From positions 27,794,939 through 27,858,938 of the forward strand of contig OY855911.1 of NCBI GenBank assembly GCA_963693305.1: a stretch of DNA of 64,000 nt, in the 5' to 3' direction. Positions 21,384-34,600 of this stretch are shown here, one piece after another. This DNA is from Meandrina meandrites (taxonomy: Eukaryota > Cnidaria > Anthozoa > Scleractinia > Meandrinidae). Within the stretch, counting starts at the first letter, position 1; the number at the start of each line of letters is the position of its first letter. Below the pieces are notes generated by a model that saw only the letters and a list, made by a program, of their open reading frames with translations, searched no databases and had not been told where the DNA came from. Position numbers and translations under genes: made by a program.

Positions 21384-24300
21384 ATGACGTGGAGTTTTCT
21401 GGGAACGATTTTTGTGTGTATAACCTTCCTGACGGTGAGTATTTCGAGTTATTTCTATCACTATCACTATCACTATCACTTCGGTAGCGGAGCCGTGATG
21501 AACTCACGCTGACACAGTGTTGTGTATGGGCGACGAAGTTTACTTGATTATCGTCCAAAAAATGTGGCTTTGGCCTTCGCCGCTCGCTAAATAAACCGAC
21601 AATTCCATGGAAAATATCGATTTTAAAGTCTTGGGATTGTAATTTCAACAGTCGGGCTCGTTTCAGAGTTAAATTTAGGTTATATATATTGGAAATCTAT
21701 AAATGATGTCGGTTCTCTTTCGGCCCGTTGCTGCCCGAGGCAAATAGGAAGTATCAAACGGAGCGGCGAGCGCCTCTTTCTTCTTAAAGCGTTTTCTGTT
21801 CCCCCAGCCAACTTCGTTTAGCGAGTAAATGGTGTACATTGAAAGCGGTATCAAGTTTTCGCATACTTTTTATTGGAAAAGAAGATTTAAAATCAGGTTA
21901 TAAGAACTCACGAAGCTTACATTGCTGCTTCGAGTGTCGAAATTTGTGGAATACTGTTAATATTAAGCTTAATTCGTCTTGCTTTCAACATACCGAAATG
22001 GCTTTCCCGTGAATTATTACATGGAACTGTAAATATCTATGGAATATTTCTGATTTGTAGCGAATACTGGTATTCTCTTGAATCCTAAACCATTGCAAAT
22101 TTTGTGTGTAAACATTGGGCTGGAGTGTAGCTTGTGTATCATATTACCTCCATGCCATTTCAAACGATTGAATTCAATATCGCCTCGAAATGCAGGCATT
22201 TTTAGCTTTTACCTAGCCTGTAATATTGTCTGGTAAAAAAAATGAAATCCAGCAACTGTGTTTAGTTAGTGTAGAAATTCAAAGTGAGGTAAAAAAAAAA
22301 GAAAATCCAGCAACTGTGTTTAGTTGGTGTAGAAATTTTAAGTGAAATACAAGACAAAACAATTTTAAAATAGAGTACAGACTACATTCACAAATAGATT
22401 ATTATTCAAGCAGTTACAGCTGTAGATGTTAAACAAGGTGCTTTTACATGTAAGATAAAAAATAAAAATGTTTGAAAATAGTATCCATAGAATAATATAT
22501 GTTGCCAGAAGCATTTTCTGGTCTACTTGGGCATATGATCTAACTCCAGTCCAGATAAATTCAGTATTTTTTTGTTCACAGAATTGCATCATTGATAGAA
22601 AGCTCAAAACATAGTTTTTTGGACTTACCGGTACATATTTAAGTTCCAGTGAGTGTTTTCTACACTGTAACTTATCATAAATGTGTAATACCAATTTTGT
22701 TCCCTTTTAAGAATCAGAGTTAACAGTGGTGGCAAAGTTTTTTTAGTTTATGTATCTGAAAATAATATTAATATCTGGGAAAATCCCAAATCAGATAACT
22801 AATGTGTTGTATTGTAAAAACAAACATGCATTGGGTTTTTCATGAATGCTTCTCATGAAGATTCCTCAATATTTTGTTGTATACATATACAATTCTGAAT
22901 ATTTGAGATGAGTTTAATTTGTTCGGCAGTTGGATGTATTGAGAATTGATTCCTGCAGTGCATTCTGCACACAAACTTCAACTTTATAGGCTACTTCACC
23001 TACGGCATGTTTCATTATTAAAGTTTGAAGTTCATTCTTAATTTTAAAATTGTGCCCAGTTAATTAACTCTTAAAAGTTGTAGATGCCAATGTTATGTAT
23101 GAAGCTATAGACAGAAACTTAAAAAACACCTTCTTGCTACAATTGGAACAGCAATTTGATTCTAGAGTGTAATAATAGTGCGCAATGCTGTCTGCAACCC
23201 CTGGTGCTGTTTTGCTCTAGGTTTTAATAAATTATTGATTTGTACTCCATCCCTTTTAATTATTTGTGTTTTCTGCAAACTTTCTTTTCAGAGTGGCATG
23301 TAGGAAATTTTAAAAAGTGTTGTTGACACAGTGCATGTAATTATTTCTGCAGCAGCGGCAGTAGCAGAATTGTTTAAATGTCACAACTTTTGTGTTAGTT
23401 GTGTCTATCAGTTTAGATCTTGTCGATTAGATTCGTTTTTAAATGTAAATGTCTACCCAGTGTAGAGATCCTAACTACACCTGTGTGGTGCTAACAAGAA
23501 CCCTGCAGAGCTGGAGACTGCTTTCTTCCAAAGCTTGAAAATTAACATGCAGGATTGCTATTCACTGGTTTCATTAATTAAAAAGTGAAGAAATCAGTGA
23601 TACAAATACTGCTTATAAAAAAAATAAATAAATGAAAACAAGTCAGGATTTTCTGTGTTTCCATTGGAACCATTGCTCAGCGATTTCTGACTCATTCATT
23701 GCTCAATATTGAGCAGCTGTTTACTTATGATTTTTCTCAAATATACTGTACCAGTCCAATACTCAAGGAAGAAAGTACAACCACCTTCCTTTTACATGTA
23801 CAAGTGATGTACAAACGTGTTAAATTTGTACTTTGACTGCCTCTGAGTGTACACTTCTCACCTTTTATTAAAAGCCTTGAATTTTGTTTAAACCCATTTG
23901 TTAGTCAAGACTGATTTAAGTTTATACAATGTAAAGCATCTTTAACTTTTTCATGTACATGTACATGAGGCTTGATAGCCCGAGGCTAGAAATTGTAAAT
24001 TGGCTGGTAAAGTTTGTCAAGGGATCTACAAGAACCCTGTAGGTAGTCTTAATAATAGAGCTACATGTATAGAGTTGAAGGAATGGCCCTCAATTTTATA
24101 GATTTGCAGAAAATGCAGATAGCTGAAAAGCATAACAAGCTAAATTTCAGTTAATTGTGATTAGCAGTACTGTGTAGACCACTCAGTTCAAACTCGGTTA
24201 TTTCAAATTCCCTGCTATTTTGAGCTAATTTATAAAAATTCATTTCCCTTGGATTTGCCCTTCAGTCATTTATTATAGGCAATTACGAACTCCCACTTTT

Positions 24301-27300
24301 TCGAACTGTTTTTCGTTTTCTGTGATGCAAGGCTGTGCTCTAAAAAACTTACAAGGAGCCCAAAGGTTCCAAACTATGAGATCCAGGGTGCCCAGCATAA
24401 AGCTTACATGTATATGAAAGAAATAAGATTATCTGGTCGCTCAAAGGCAAAAATTAGTCGCCTGAGGCACCCAGGTGCCCTTAGAGAACAGCCCAGCCCT
24501 GGTGATGGTTTTGAAATAGCGGGGTTCAACTATGTTTCTTAGTACTTGCATCTCGTTATGCTTTTTTTTTTGTTTTCTCCACTCATTTTTGTTAACTTTG
24601 TGGTTGTAAATGTTGAGACTACATGTACATACAGGTACATGTTACTACTGAAGGTCAAGTGCAATTGTCTGAATAAAATGCAATGGCTGAAAAAAGGACT
24701 TCAGAACACATGCATAGCAGCCGAAAATGAATTTGCAATATTTTTTAGAATATGCTGCTAGTGTTTCACAAAGAAACAATGACAGGATACAATACATTTG
24801 TAAGACAATTAGTCAAGATAAAGTTGATGTCTGGCAGATGTCGAGGAAATACCATGGCAGGTGTGGAAAGAAAACATCCTGTACAGTGTACTTGTAACTG
24901 TCGGAATGAGCCTGCCAATAGGCCAGTACTTTCTATGCATTAAATTTCAGCTTGAAAGCGTGGCCTTTCAGAAGATGCAAACAAAGTAAATTGTATTATT
25001 CATTGAAACTTACATGTATTATCTTTCACCTGTAGCTGTAGAAACCTTGCACCACATCTCAATAACTTGGAAACTTTTTTAATTTCATCCATTTCCTTTT
25101 AGTTAGCACATGTAATTTTCGCTCAATAATTTTAACCACTGATAACTCTAAACCTTTTGCCATTTACCTTGAGGGTTTGATTTTTCAGGAACTGTATTTG
25201 AAGAGACTGTGCCACGACTGAGTTTAGTCTATTTTTCTGCCAAATATTTGCTATTATTAACGTTTACGAAGAAATTACTTTTATGGTTTCAAACGACAAA
25301 ACCATACAGTAGCTTCATTACAACCAATTGTTTCTCCTGGGCATTATAATTTCAAGTTTAAAAAAACAAACAATAGCTTTGAAAACTGTTCAGTCTAACA
25401 GTACAGTTTTTTTATAGTACATGTACCTGTACTTCAAAAATCTATATCGCAATCAGTATCAATCTCAAATTTTGTCCATCTGTACCTTCTTTTGTATTTG
25501 CTTTGTTTTTTAAATGTTCTTGAAATCACTGTTTTAAGTGGTTATTTTCATATTTCATCCAATTTGGTAGCCATTTTCCTACGTGTATGCCTGAATTTGG
25601 CTAAAATCTGTGACCGATTTTGTGTGTAATTCCTCCCTTTAATTGTGCATCTGACGTCATCCTTGGGTGGCTTTTGTTTTTCAACAGGTTGGTGGTGCCC
25701 TTGTGGAAAACCTCAATGATGAACTGGATTATGATCCCCAAGTAGCCATCAGCTGTGATAAAGTGACGAGACATGTTGACGTCAACACTGGAGACTGGGT
25801 TGCAGACAAGAACTCAACCAGGCTTTGTACAACAGACAAGAATGCGATTCTGAAGTAAGAATCAATAGCATTGACATACACTGTAATTTGTATGGGTAAT
25901 CACTGCTAACAAGTGAAATTTGGATTGAATTTTAAAATTCTCTTTCTAACTAGGTACTGCAAGGCTGTCTACCCTTCACAAGATGTCAGAAACGTTGTTG
26001 AAGCCAACAATCGCGTCACGGTGGGCGACAGTTTGGTCACCCCATATCGCTGTCTTGGTGAGTCAGTGATGTGTATTTTAAATTCAACAAGTTAAAAAAA
26101 TCAAAGGCTCCTGTGAGCCAGCTCATGGGTGAATTGGATTAATCCAGGTTAAATGAATTACTTGTTAAACAGGTTAATTAAGTGAAAGAGTGTTGTTGAG
26201 GTCAATTGGTAATACAGCATCTCATTGTATGGCTATGCCATCCATGAGTTAAGACATGATGCAGAAAGAAATACATGTAACATACTACTATACTTGTTCA
26301 GTACTTCCAACATGCATGCAGTGTCCGTGTTTGGGCTCCAGATCGAGCAGTTTATTTTGGGCAAAACACACTTTCTCACAGTATAAGGAAATTACTACAA
26401 CCAAGAACCTGTCAAAATGTTGGAGGTAGTGGACATACAAATTTATAGTAGCATCACATCTAGGGAAAGTATAAACTGACAATATTCCTGGTTGATCATT
26501 GCTACAGTGCTTTCAATAACACTCAAACTCTAAACTTCAAAATCCACTGAACAATTGAGCTTTTGCTGCCATTTATCATAATTATGGCTACAGCCAACAA
26601 ACCTGGAAAAACAGTTAAACAAACAAAATGGATTGAAATCTACCAATCACAACTGACAGACGTGACCTCTGAAACCAGAAATGAACTTCTGTTTGCTGAT
26701 AGGTCTGCTTTGATGATTGATGGCAGTGAAAACTGTACATGTTTTTGTGTTATTGAAAACTGCAGTATGTAATTGTTAGTTCAAACTTGGTAAACCAGAG
26801 ACACTTTACAGAGATCGACTTTGTTTAACGAGGGTAGCACGTTACAGTCTTGCAACTGACAAACCTGTGGCCCTCAAATTCTCGATCGGAATGGAATTTA
26901 GAAGTGTTGGTTTTTGTGGAGGGAGAGAAACCGGAGAACCCAGAGAAAAAGCCTTTGGAGCAGGAAACGAGAACCAACAACAAACTCAACCAACCACATT
27001 GGTGGGAAGCGAGTGCTCTCGCCACTGCACTATCCCTGCTCCCTTGTATGTTCATCTTGGGACATACACGTGATTTAAACTAACTTTTACGACTCTACAT
27101 GTACATGTAATAAAAGAACATTGGTTTCTTAATTATAATTACATGTATGTGATAAATTGTAACAATTTTACTACCAAGTAAATGTTTTATTGAGACAACA
27201 ATTATTTTTCTCTTCACACTAGTGGGCACTTTTGAGTCTGATGCCTTGTTGGTCCCTCCAAAATGCCGCTTTGAGCACATGCATTTCACCAGCGATTGCC

Positions 27301-29876
27301 TAAGTCACGACGACTGGCACAAGCGTGCCTCAGATAAGTGCCAAAGCGAGAGCATGGTTGTGAAGGACTATGGTGTCCTCATTCCATGCAGTGTGGGAAA
27401 ATTCACTGGTGTGGAGTTTGTCTGCTGTCCTGAGGATGTCAGTGAGGAAGCCACTGATGCCGTAAAGGTGGTGCCAATTTCCCAGGCCACAAGCACTTCT
27501 GAGCCGATGAGTGTTTTGGAACACTTGAAAAATGAGATCAGCAAGTTTGCAAAGCATGTGGAAGGAACCTCTGTTGGTATGTCTTAGAATTTGTGCGAGA
27601 ATTACAAGTTTTTCTTTTTAACTAGACAGTCAGCAAGTTTGCAAAGCATGTGGAAGGAACTACTGTTGGCAGTTTTAGAATTTGTGTGAGAATTAATTAT
27701 TAATTAATTAATTAAATTGACTCTAGGGCTCAGATAGCTGTAGAAGCTATCTGAATACTTAGTGTTAGATAAACATTATTTTAAAGGGACGTAAATAATT
27801 GGTGGAAGGCTGAAAAAAATAACCGCCTGAGGATTTTGAGTTTTCTAGATTTTTTCTGGCTGAAAGACCATGCCTGGTTTACCCTTTCTCATTAATGTGA
27901 CCCAAATTCTCTGCCTGTTGGAAATCTTAGTTACATCATTGCTTTGTTGACTAGAATTCAAGACAAAGTACAGTGTAGGCAGAGTCTTTAAATGCCGAGC
28001 TCAATTTAATACTCTGCAGGTGCTATATTTTGTAGCTCGCCATTTTTACATTCTTCTCATACTTGTCCAGTGATTAAACATTGTTTAAATTTAAAACTTT
28101 GTTATTCAACAAAGTGTGGATTTTTTTTAAGGTTGCGACAAGACAAAGTACCATGACCGCCGTGATAAGCTGGAAGAAACACACCGTGGACGAGTCCAGT
28201 CATTGATTGAACACTGGGAGCAAGCAGAACAGCGCTACAAGTTGCTGAAATCAAATGATCAAGACCAGGCAGATCGTTCAATAGAGGGTGAGCTTTGGTT
28301 TCAAGCTCTAGTGGGAAAATTGCCTCTGCCTGTGTGCTATGTGTTAAAAGGCTGCCATTTTCTGGCTCTTGAAGAATAAATAAATGATGAATTTCCGAGT
28401 TCTCCATACAATGCCAATACATTGTCAATCAGTCGTGTGATAAGAATAATGAAAACTAATCATCATGTGTCAGATGTTCAAATGTTGGATAACGCTATCC
28501 ACAGCACTGAATAATTCACTTTCCAGTGAAGCGTGTTAAAAAACTAACAACGCTACCCACTAGATAGAGATTTATACAGTGGAGAGAGATTATATCCAAC
28601 CTTAGAACAGCTGGGCCCAGCTGTGCTCTCTTGCTCCTCACTGTTGCATCAACTATAGTTGGATCTCCCGTAAGGTAGCACCTTTGTAGCCAGAACGTGA
28701 ATTGTCCAGTTATGACGGGTTAAAAATGAAGTATCTGTATGTGACTGGGATCACGTCCAAGCGTCCACTCATGGGAGGTATCTGCCTACAGGAAGTGTCC
28801 GAAAGTAGAAATTCAAATGCATTTAGAACTCTATTGTGTACTTGCAGAAGAGCTTGAGAACTTCAAGAAGTCACTGAACTCCTTTGATGAGCAGGCCAAG
28901 CTGGAACGTGCCCAGCTGAAGGAGGAGCATCACCAGTGTATGCAGATTGACCTGAATGACAAGAAGAATCAAGCATTGCGTGACTTTGTCACTGCCCTTC
29001 AGGAAGAGCCCAGGGATGGCAACAAGGTTCTGGAAGCTGTGCAGCGCTATGTGAAAACATGCACTCAGGATCGTCTGCATAAGTAAGTTGGTAAATAAAA
29101 GTTATTTAAGAGTAATAATAATGAATAATGAGGAAGCTGCCGTCACATAGAGTGGTTTTCAGGGAGGTCCTCAAGGAAGAAAAATATTCTTAATCTGTTT
29201 GCAAATGAATGGCAACTTAACATGCCGCTATAAATCATAGTACAGCATTGAAATCCCAGAATATAGAACTCTCTTTCATGAGAATATAAAATCTGATGAA
29301 TCACACAAGTCATGTGCCACAAGGCCCAAGGTTAAATTCAGTGCAATTATTTTATAAAAATGACATTAATTTTAGTAAATTGATCAGAAAAGTGGCAATT
29401 CTTCCTATTTGGGGTAGATGAAGAACTTTTCCTTCTTTGATTTGTCACAGTGGGAGTTGATGGACTAGGCAGCGTTACAAGTAGGCAACCTAATAAATGA
29501 ATTGATTTTGAACGTTGCAACCTTTTTTTTGTCACATTGCAGCTTGCGTTACTATCAGTATGTGCAGAAACACCACCCAGAGAAGGCAGAGGAAGCAAGA
29601 GAATCATTGCAGAATCACTTCAAAGGCATCAATAAGCTTGTCAATGAGTCCATGATACTGCTGTATAAGCTGCCGGAGATTGCTCGCCAATTTCAGTTAA
29701 ATTTGCCTGACTGGATTCCGAAACCACCTCCTCTGGTAAATACATGTAGATATTATAAATTATTGCATGCACAGTATCAACTTATTTGATGATTAATTTT
29801 AATGATTTTTAGTAGGTGAAATAGCAGTATAGAAATTTATATTTTATTTATTTATATATTTATTATTGTTACTGTA

Positions 29877-29931
<55 letters not shown>

Positions 29932-31405
29932 AACGTTAAAATAGAATCACTGAAAAGGTCGTAGAAAGTCTTGTAATTTCAAAAGCTCAAAAGAGTTTGT
30001 TCAAACTATTATTTTTGCTTGCAATCATCAGACCACAGAGGCACCAACAGTGGAGAAAAGCTCAGCTGCCAAGGACCCCACAGACCCACCAAGCCAACCA
30101 AAAGGTGAAGCAGTTGTTACCAGCAAGCCAGTTGGTGATAAGAATGTGGAGTCGAAAGATGGTGAGTTTATACACTGTAGAGGAGGTGTCTGGGCTGGGC
30201 TGGGCTGCATGTCATCAGCATGCAAAGAAGGTCCTGTCTGATAGACCAGGGTAGTAGATTTTCACGTTGGGCTAGTGGATTTTATCCATTACTTGCCTTG
30301 TGGGCAAGGAACATTTTTGGACTTTTTATTTGGCAGATGCCACTGAGAAAGGCCTTCAGCTAGCACGCAAAAGTTCCCGCTTGCTCGAAGGGCAAGCTGG
30401 AAAAGCCATTTTCTTTTTTTACACCCTGAGCCAGCAGCCAGCTTTTATGACCGGAAACCTCAGTGAAAATGACTGGCAACTCAGAGCTTGAATTCTCAGT
30501 ACAGGGATGTACATTATTTTTAACATACCTACGGGAAAAAAAAACAAGGAATGCTTGTCACATTTTTTAAGCAGACACCAGTTTGGAAGTGTGTCCAACA
30601 ATCTGAGACGTAATTAGTTGGTACAATTGAGCCGAAGTTGAATTTTAGCCTGCTCCCTCTTCAATGTTGCCTAAAAAAGAGATTTTCTTATTGCGAGAGC
30701 AACCCAGTTCAACCTTTTTCAACAATGAAGAGGGAAGTGATAGTACTTAACTATCCTAACATTTATGCCACAGATTGTAGCTATTAATTATTATGGATAT
30801 TTCAGATTGCAAAAATTTTGAAACGGGTCTGTATTGTTTGTTGGCAAACTTCCCGAGGGTTTTTCAGGGTTAATGATAATCTTCCAATCCAGTTCATGCG
30901 CAAGGGATTTTTAAAGTAATGGTATAAAATGGTCCTTGAAGAAAAGACAAAACGCAAAACAAAACTAGCCTGCGTTGCAGCTGGACTAAACCGGGGTTTA
31001 GTCCGGCTGCAACGCAGGGTAAACAAGGCTAAAGCAACATTTCAACGCCTTCCTTGTTCTTTCTTTGTTGTAGCCCAAGTTGGTGCTCCTGAAAAGAAGG
31101 CCGGTGACAGTGATGCTGACGATGAAGATGATAGCGACGAAGACGTGTCAGAGAACGAGGAAGCCGTGTTCAGGAGGTCTCATTCCCCGGCCACGTTCTC
31201 CGCCGTGATTGGACTCAGCTGCGGGGCGCTCGTCATCATGATCATCATTGTGGTTGCCATGGCAATGCGCCGACCGCGCTCTAACAACAACACCAAGACG
31301 GTCCTTGTTGATACGGACACCGAGGGAGCCTCGGAAAAGAGCCATCTTGTAAATATGCAGGAAAATGGCTACGAGAATCCCACGTATAAGTTTTACGATT
31401 ACTGA
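21384..31405 (+). CDS. APP: Amyloid precursor protein homologue (APP/APPL family)
   Basis: Nine exons: 21384-21434, 25688-25854, 25954-26057, 27223-27576, 28132-28287, 28848-29082, 29543-29735, 30032-30161 and 31074-31405. All are GT-AG with matched phases, and their sum is 1722 bases (573 residues plus stop). The order is signal peptide; E1 growth-factor-like part (ISCDKVTRHVDVNTGDW, NVVEAN, PYRCLVG); copper-binding part (CLSHDDWH, DYGVLIPC, GVEFVCCP); E2 helices (RVQSLIEHWEQAEQRY, ALRDFVTALQEEP); acidic linker; transmembrane helix at about 505-528; and a 45-residue tail with GYENPTYKFYDY. The copper ligands matching human H147, H151 and Y168 are present. There is no Kunitz domain and no recognisable amyloid-beta sequence. 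The Cys98-Cys105 heparin-binding loop of human APP is absent. The family are cell-surface receptors and adhesion proteins whose NPxY tail binds PTB adaptors. Confidence 0.95.
22229..22342. repeat. Two-copy tandem duplication in APP intron 1
   Basis: A unit of about 58 bases containing AAATCCAGCAACTGTGTTTA is present twice in direct order, with few differences. The rest of this 4.25-kb intron shows no exon or clear element. Confidence 0.85.
26866..27045 (-). mobile_element. tRNA-derived SINE (family 2) in APP intron 3
   Basis: The minus strand has a clear tRNA-like head (GGATAGTGCAGTGGCGAGAG). The body has TTGTTGGTTCTCGTTTCCTG and CCCTCCACAAAAACCAACAC and ends in a TCTAAATTCC-type tail. It is the best-preserved family 2 copy besides 51292-51515. 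Confidence 0.8.
27536..27695. repeat. Tandem duplication across the APP exon 4 donor site
   Basis: The last 40 bases of exon 4 plus 28 bases of intron (27536-27604) are repeated at 27629-27695. In the second copy the donor has changed from GTTGGTATGT to GTTGGCAGTT, so it lacks the donor in use. Confidence 0.85.
28476..28620. mobile_element. Diverged copy of the GGATAACGCTATCCAC MITE in APP intron 5
   Basis: The left part GTTCAAATGTTGGATAACGC and the right part ending AGAACAGCTGGGCC are degenerate versions of the arms of the MITE at 18999-19141. Confidence 0.7.
29878..29929. repeat. (TTA)n microsatellite in APP intron 7
   Basis: An uninterrupted ATT/TTA trinucleotide run of about 50 bases. 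Confidence 0.95.
30969..31018. mobile_element. Compact palindrome next to APP exon 9
   Basis: The arms CCTGCGTTGCAGC-GGACTAAACC and their complement are separated by one or two bases. The palindrome ends 55 bases before the acceptor of the last exon, in the zone where the branch point should lie. Confidence 0.75.
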
Positions 31406-33339
31406 CCATGCTGACAAACACGCCTGATTAACCTGACCTGTAGGATTTTGCGAAGTTCGATCATAGCTGGTTTTCTCACGTTTGACCTGTTAGGACCGGT
31501 TTAATCTCACTGTATTTATATAAGACGCATTTTGGTAGTGGATACGGCAAGGTCTTTCAGAGCACAAGTGAAACGTATTTAGTATAAAAAAGGCTTAGTA
31601 ACTTTTTCTAACCGTGATCATTCTCTATAAGTTCACATCGCGAGAGGGTTTTTTTTGGAAAGCGATGGACCCCACATTTTTTTAAGGTGAAAGGATATTT
31701 GATTTCCAACAAGAAAATGGGCCTTCAGTTTTTATTGTTGAGAGGTGGACACTTTTCAAAACCGTGTCCTTGGTTTCCAAATTGATTGACACCTGTACAT
31801 GTCATTAATTTCGTCACTCCCAGTCATGTGATTTGTCATGTGATTTCGCCTCAACCTTTTTATCCATTTTGGGCATGGAAGTCAACCACAAGAGGTCGAT
31901 CGATCCTTGCAATTTTAAGAATTAAACCCTCTCGCGTTAATTTTTGCCTTGTTGTAGATTTTATAGCTTTAGTAAGGGGTGTAAAGACAGTAGATGTAAC
32001 AGTATTTAAACCCAGCGCTTTCTTTGGAAACGTAACCATATTTATTGGAAAGAAAGCTGTAAGACAAGGAAAATGTAAGTAATCTTCGTGACTAATCAGC
32101 CGCCGCTTTGCAAATAAACAACAGTCAACTTTCTCTATTGCGGAAGCCTAGAGTAGGTTCGATCTTTAGCCGCCCGTGGGGGGGGGGGGGGGGGGGGAAG
32201 TGTCCCGCGGGAAAGTGTCCCGCGCCAGTAACGGTCGGACGAGGGGGAGCGGGGAATATCGAGCCTGTGAGGTAAGCCCGAACGGGACACTGTATGCTTC
32301 AACGAGGTGCCCCGTTTATCGAGGGGGGTTCCTTGAGATAGAGTTGACTGAGTAGTGTATGTAGAGAACGAGATTCAATCAAGCTATCCCATTTAACATG
32401 AAAATGTGCAAGCAACAACAGTTTAGTAATTAAACAACAAAAATAACTACATCAGCAACAACAGCGCCAGCAACGACATCAATGACATCCACAACGACGA
32501 CAACAGCAACGATAGAGGCTTGTAATCTCGTCTCTTCTTCAAGACATAACTATTGTAATGATGTAAATGGCACTTAGTTTAATAAAAGGCCCTTTTGACT
32601 GTTTAATCATCTTGCAGTCACACATAGTACGCCATTGTATAGGTATCTTTTATGATCTTAGATTTAATTCCGATAGGATTGCACAGTGAGAGGTGTTAAT
32701 GCTGAAGTGATGCTCCTTTCTCGCCAACACTGGGTTGTCCAGAGTTTTGAAGTCCGAGTTTTTCGCTTCTTGGAGCCACCCGTTTTTGGCTCGGAAATAA
32801 AATAATCAGCAGAAACACATCGGCAAATACACGAATCACTTTTAAGAGCGCTTCTGCTAGCCGCATCGAGTATTATCGAGAGTTATCTCTTTGCTGTACT
32901 TGTAAAATTGTGGGACGTGCTGCAATTGAAGGAACAGGCGTTTCAAGGGACGCCTAAAGTTGTATTGTAAAGCACAGGTATTTGGTTAATAAATATAACA
33001 TTTTTAGTACCTTAACTTGTGTGGACTGGTCTCTACTGAGCAGAACGAAAACGAGCGTTTTCTTTCGTGGCTGGGACGTTTTGTCCCCAGGGCCACTCGA
33101 TTATGTTGACCGGGCGAGGCTAGGCGCCAAATGCGAGTCTGCTTGCTGGCTGGGATGGATAATCAAAGGCCCTTTGGGCTGTCTCGTGTCAGTCAAAAGG
33201 GATTAAAATATACTTTACTAAATAGTTATTATAAAAGTAAATGCTTTGCTAGGCCGCAAAAAGCTTGTATGTTATTTACGCTTGCAATATTTACAGGGAG
33301 TTCATTTAAGACTTTCGCGCCACTAAAAAAATAGGTTTT
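31406..33339. other. APP 3' flank, no gene seen
   Basis: Possible polyadenylation signals AATAAA occur at 32113 and 32581. A G run lies at 32178-32198. An open frame at 31786-32082 has no recognisable domain and starts with unlikely coding content; I do not call it. Confidence 0.5.
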
Positions 33340-34600
33340 CTTAGAAAATTTACCATATCCGGGGATAGGGAAAGCAGAGACGGGGGAACATTTTGCTGGG
33401 ATAATATTTAGTCTTCTTTTTCCATACGCGGGAAATAAAAATGGCGAACAGGCGGGAAAACAAAATGACAGAGTCCTCTCTATTTCCGACGCAAACTGAA
33501 CGCAAGAGGAATTGAGCGTTACTCGAAGCACTCGTCCCCCACTTCACCTCCTTGCGCCAACGTTTTGCGAAGTTTTCCATTTCTTTTGTTATTTATTGCC
33601 CGTTTTTAACGATCAAAGAACAATATCAGAAAATAGAGTATTTCATACATGTTTCTCGTGACGAAAACGCTGAAAATAGAAATGCCGATATGTTTGTAAC
33701 GAACGTTTTACACATACCCAGGCAAATAGCATTCCCAAGGTAAATAACACCAAGGTAAACTCACCGCGGGAATACGTTACCGAGGTGTTTGCGGTCACAC
33801 ACTTAACACTTTACCAAGGTCAATTTTTCATACTGTTTTCGGCGCGAAATGCGAAAATGGACAATACGAGGGTGCTTACTTAGCATCTCTCGCTTTTATT
33901 ATTTATACTCTTTCGACAGTCCTCTACTGCTTTGTTATGTCAGTATTTCAGACAGCGAAGAAATAGAAGGCGAAGACTCCGTTTATATAAATCTCTTTGT
34001 TGGATTTTTCTAAACCTTGAGATGAAATCGAAATACATATAAGAAAACGCACTAGTAGATCTTCCTTGACTAGTGTTGTATTTAAACGTCAAATTTCCAC
34101 AAAAAAAATAGCATTTATATTACTTACAAATCAGCAAGCCATCAAGCCACGATTCTAAGAAAGACCACGTTTTTGCTGCCTTGAACACGAAAAGTTGACC
34201 TCAGGAAATCTAAACCTCACGCCATCATATTTAATTTCAAATTCTCTGTTTATTTTATTTGCTTATCTTTGAGGTTTGCCTCACGATTGGTCATTTTATC
34301 TTGGGGTACTTGGAAAACCTACCTATTTGCCTCGGTAACTTTCATGGGCGATTCTTTTGTTCTTTTTCACACCGCCATAAATTTACCTTGGGGGAACATT
34401 TTGCTGGGATAATTTTTAGTCTTTTTTTTTTCATTAGCGGGAAATAAAAATGGCGAACAGGCCATGAAAATGACAAAACACCCGGGAAAACAAAATTACA
34501 AAGCACGCGGAAAAACAAAATGACAGAGCACATATTATTTATGATATTTACCAAAAAAACGTCCTCTCTATTTGTGAGTTTCCCGAGGTAAAGAGCCCTT
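33340..34600. repeat. Direct repeats of a GGGGGAACATTTTGCTGGGA segment
   Basis: About 150 bases starting with GGGGGAACATTTTGCTGGGA are present at 33383-33480 and again at 34390-34575, in the same orientation. They share GCGGGAAATAAAAATGGCGA and AACAAAATGACAGAG. The phrase TTTACC-AAGGT recurs at 33340, 33745, 33812, 34384 and 34550 and may mark element ends. No coding sequence is visible between the copies. Confidence 0.65.

Noticed and set aside
30300..30491. Possible extra APP exon starting at 30337 (DATEKGLQLARKSSR)
   Set aside because: The acceptor and phase fit, but there is no good donor before a stop. The eight other introns plus the direct junction 30161 to 31074 already give an intact frame.
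31786..32082. 98-residue frame downstream of APP
   Set aside because: No domain, no splice context and composition like the surrounding intergenic DNA.
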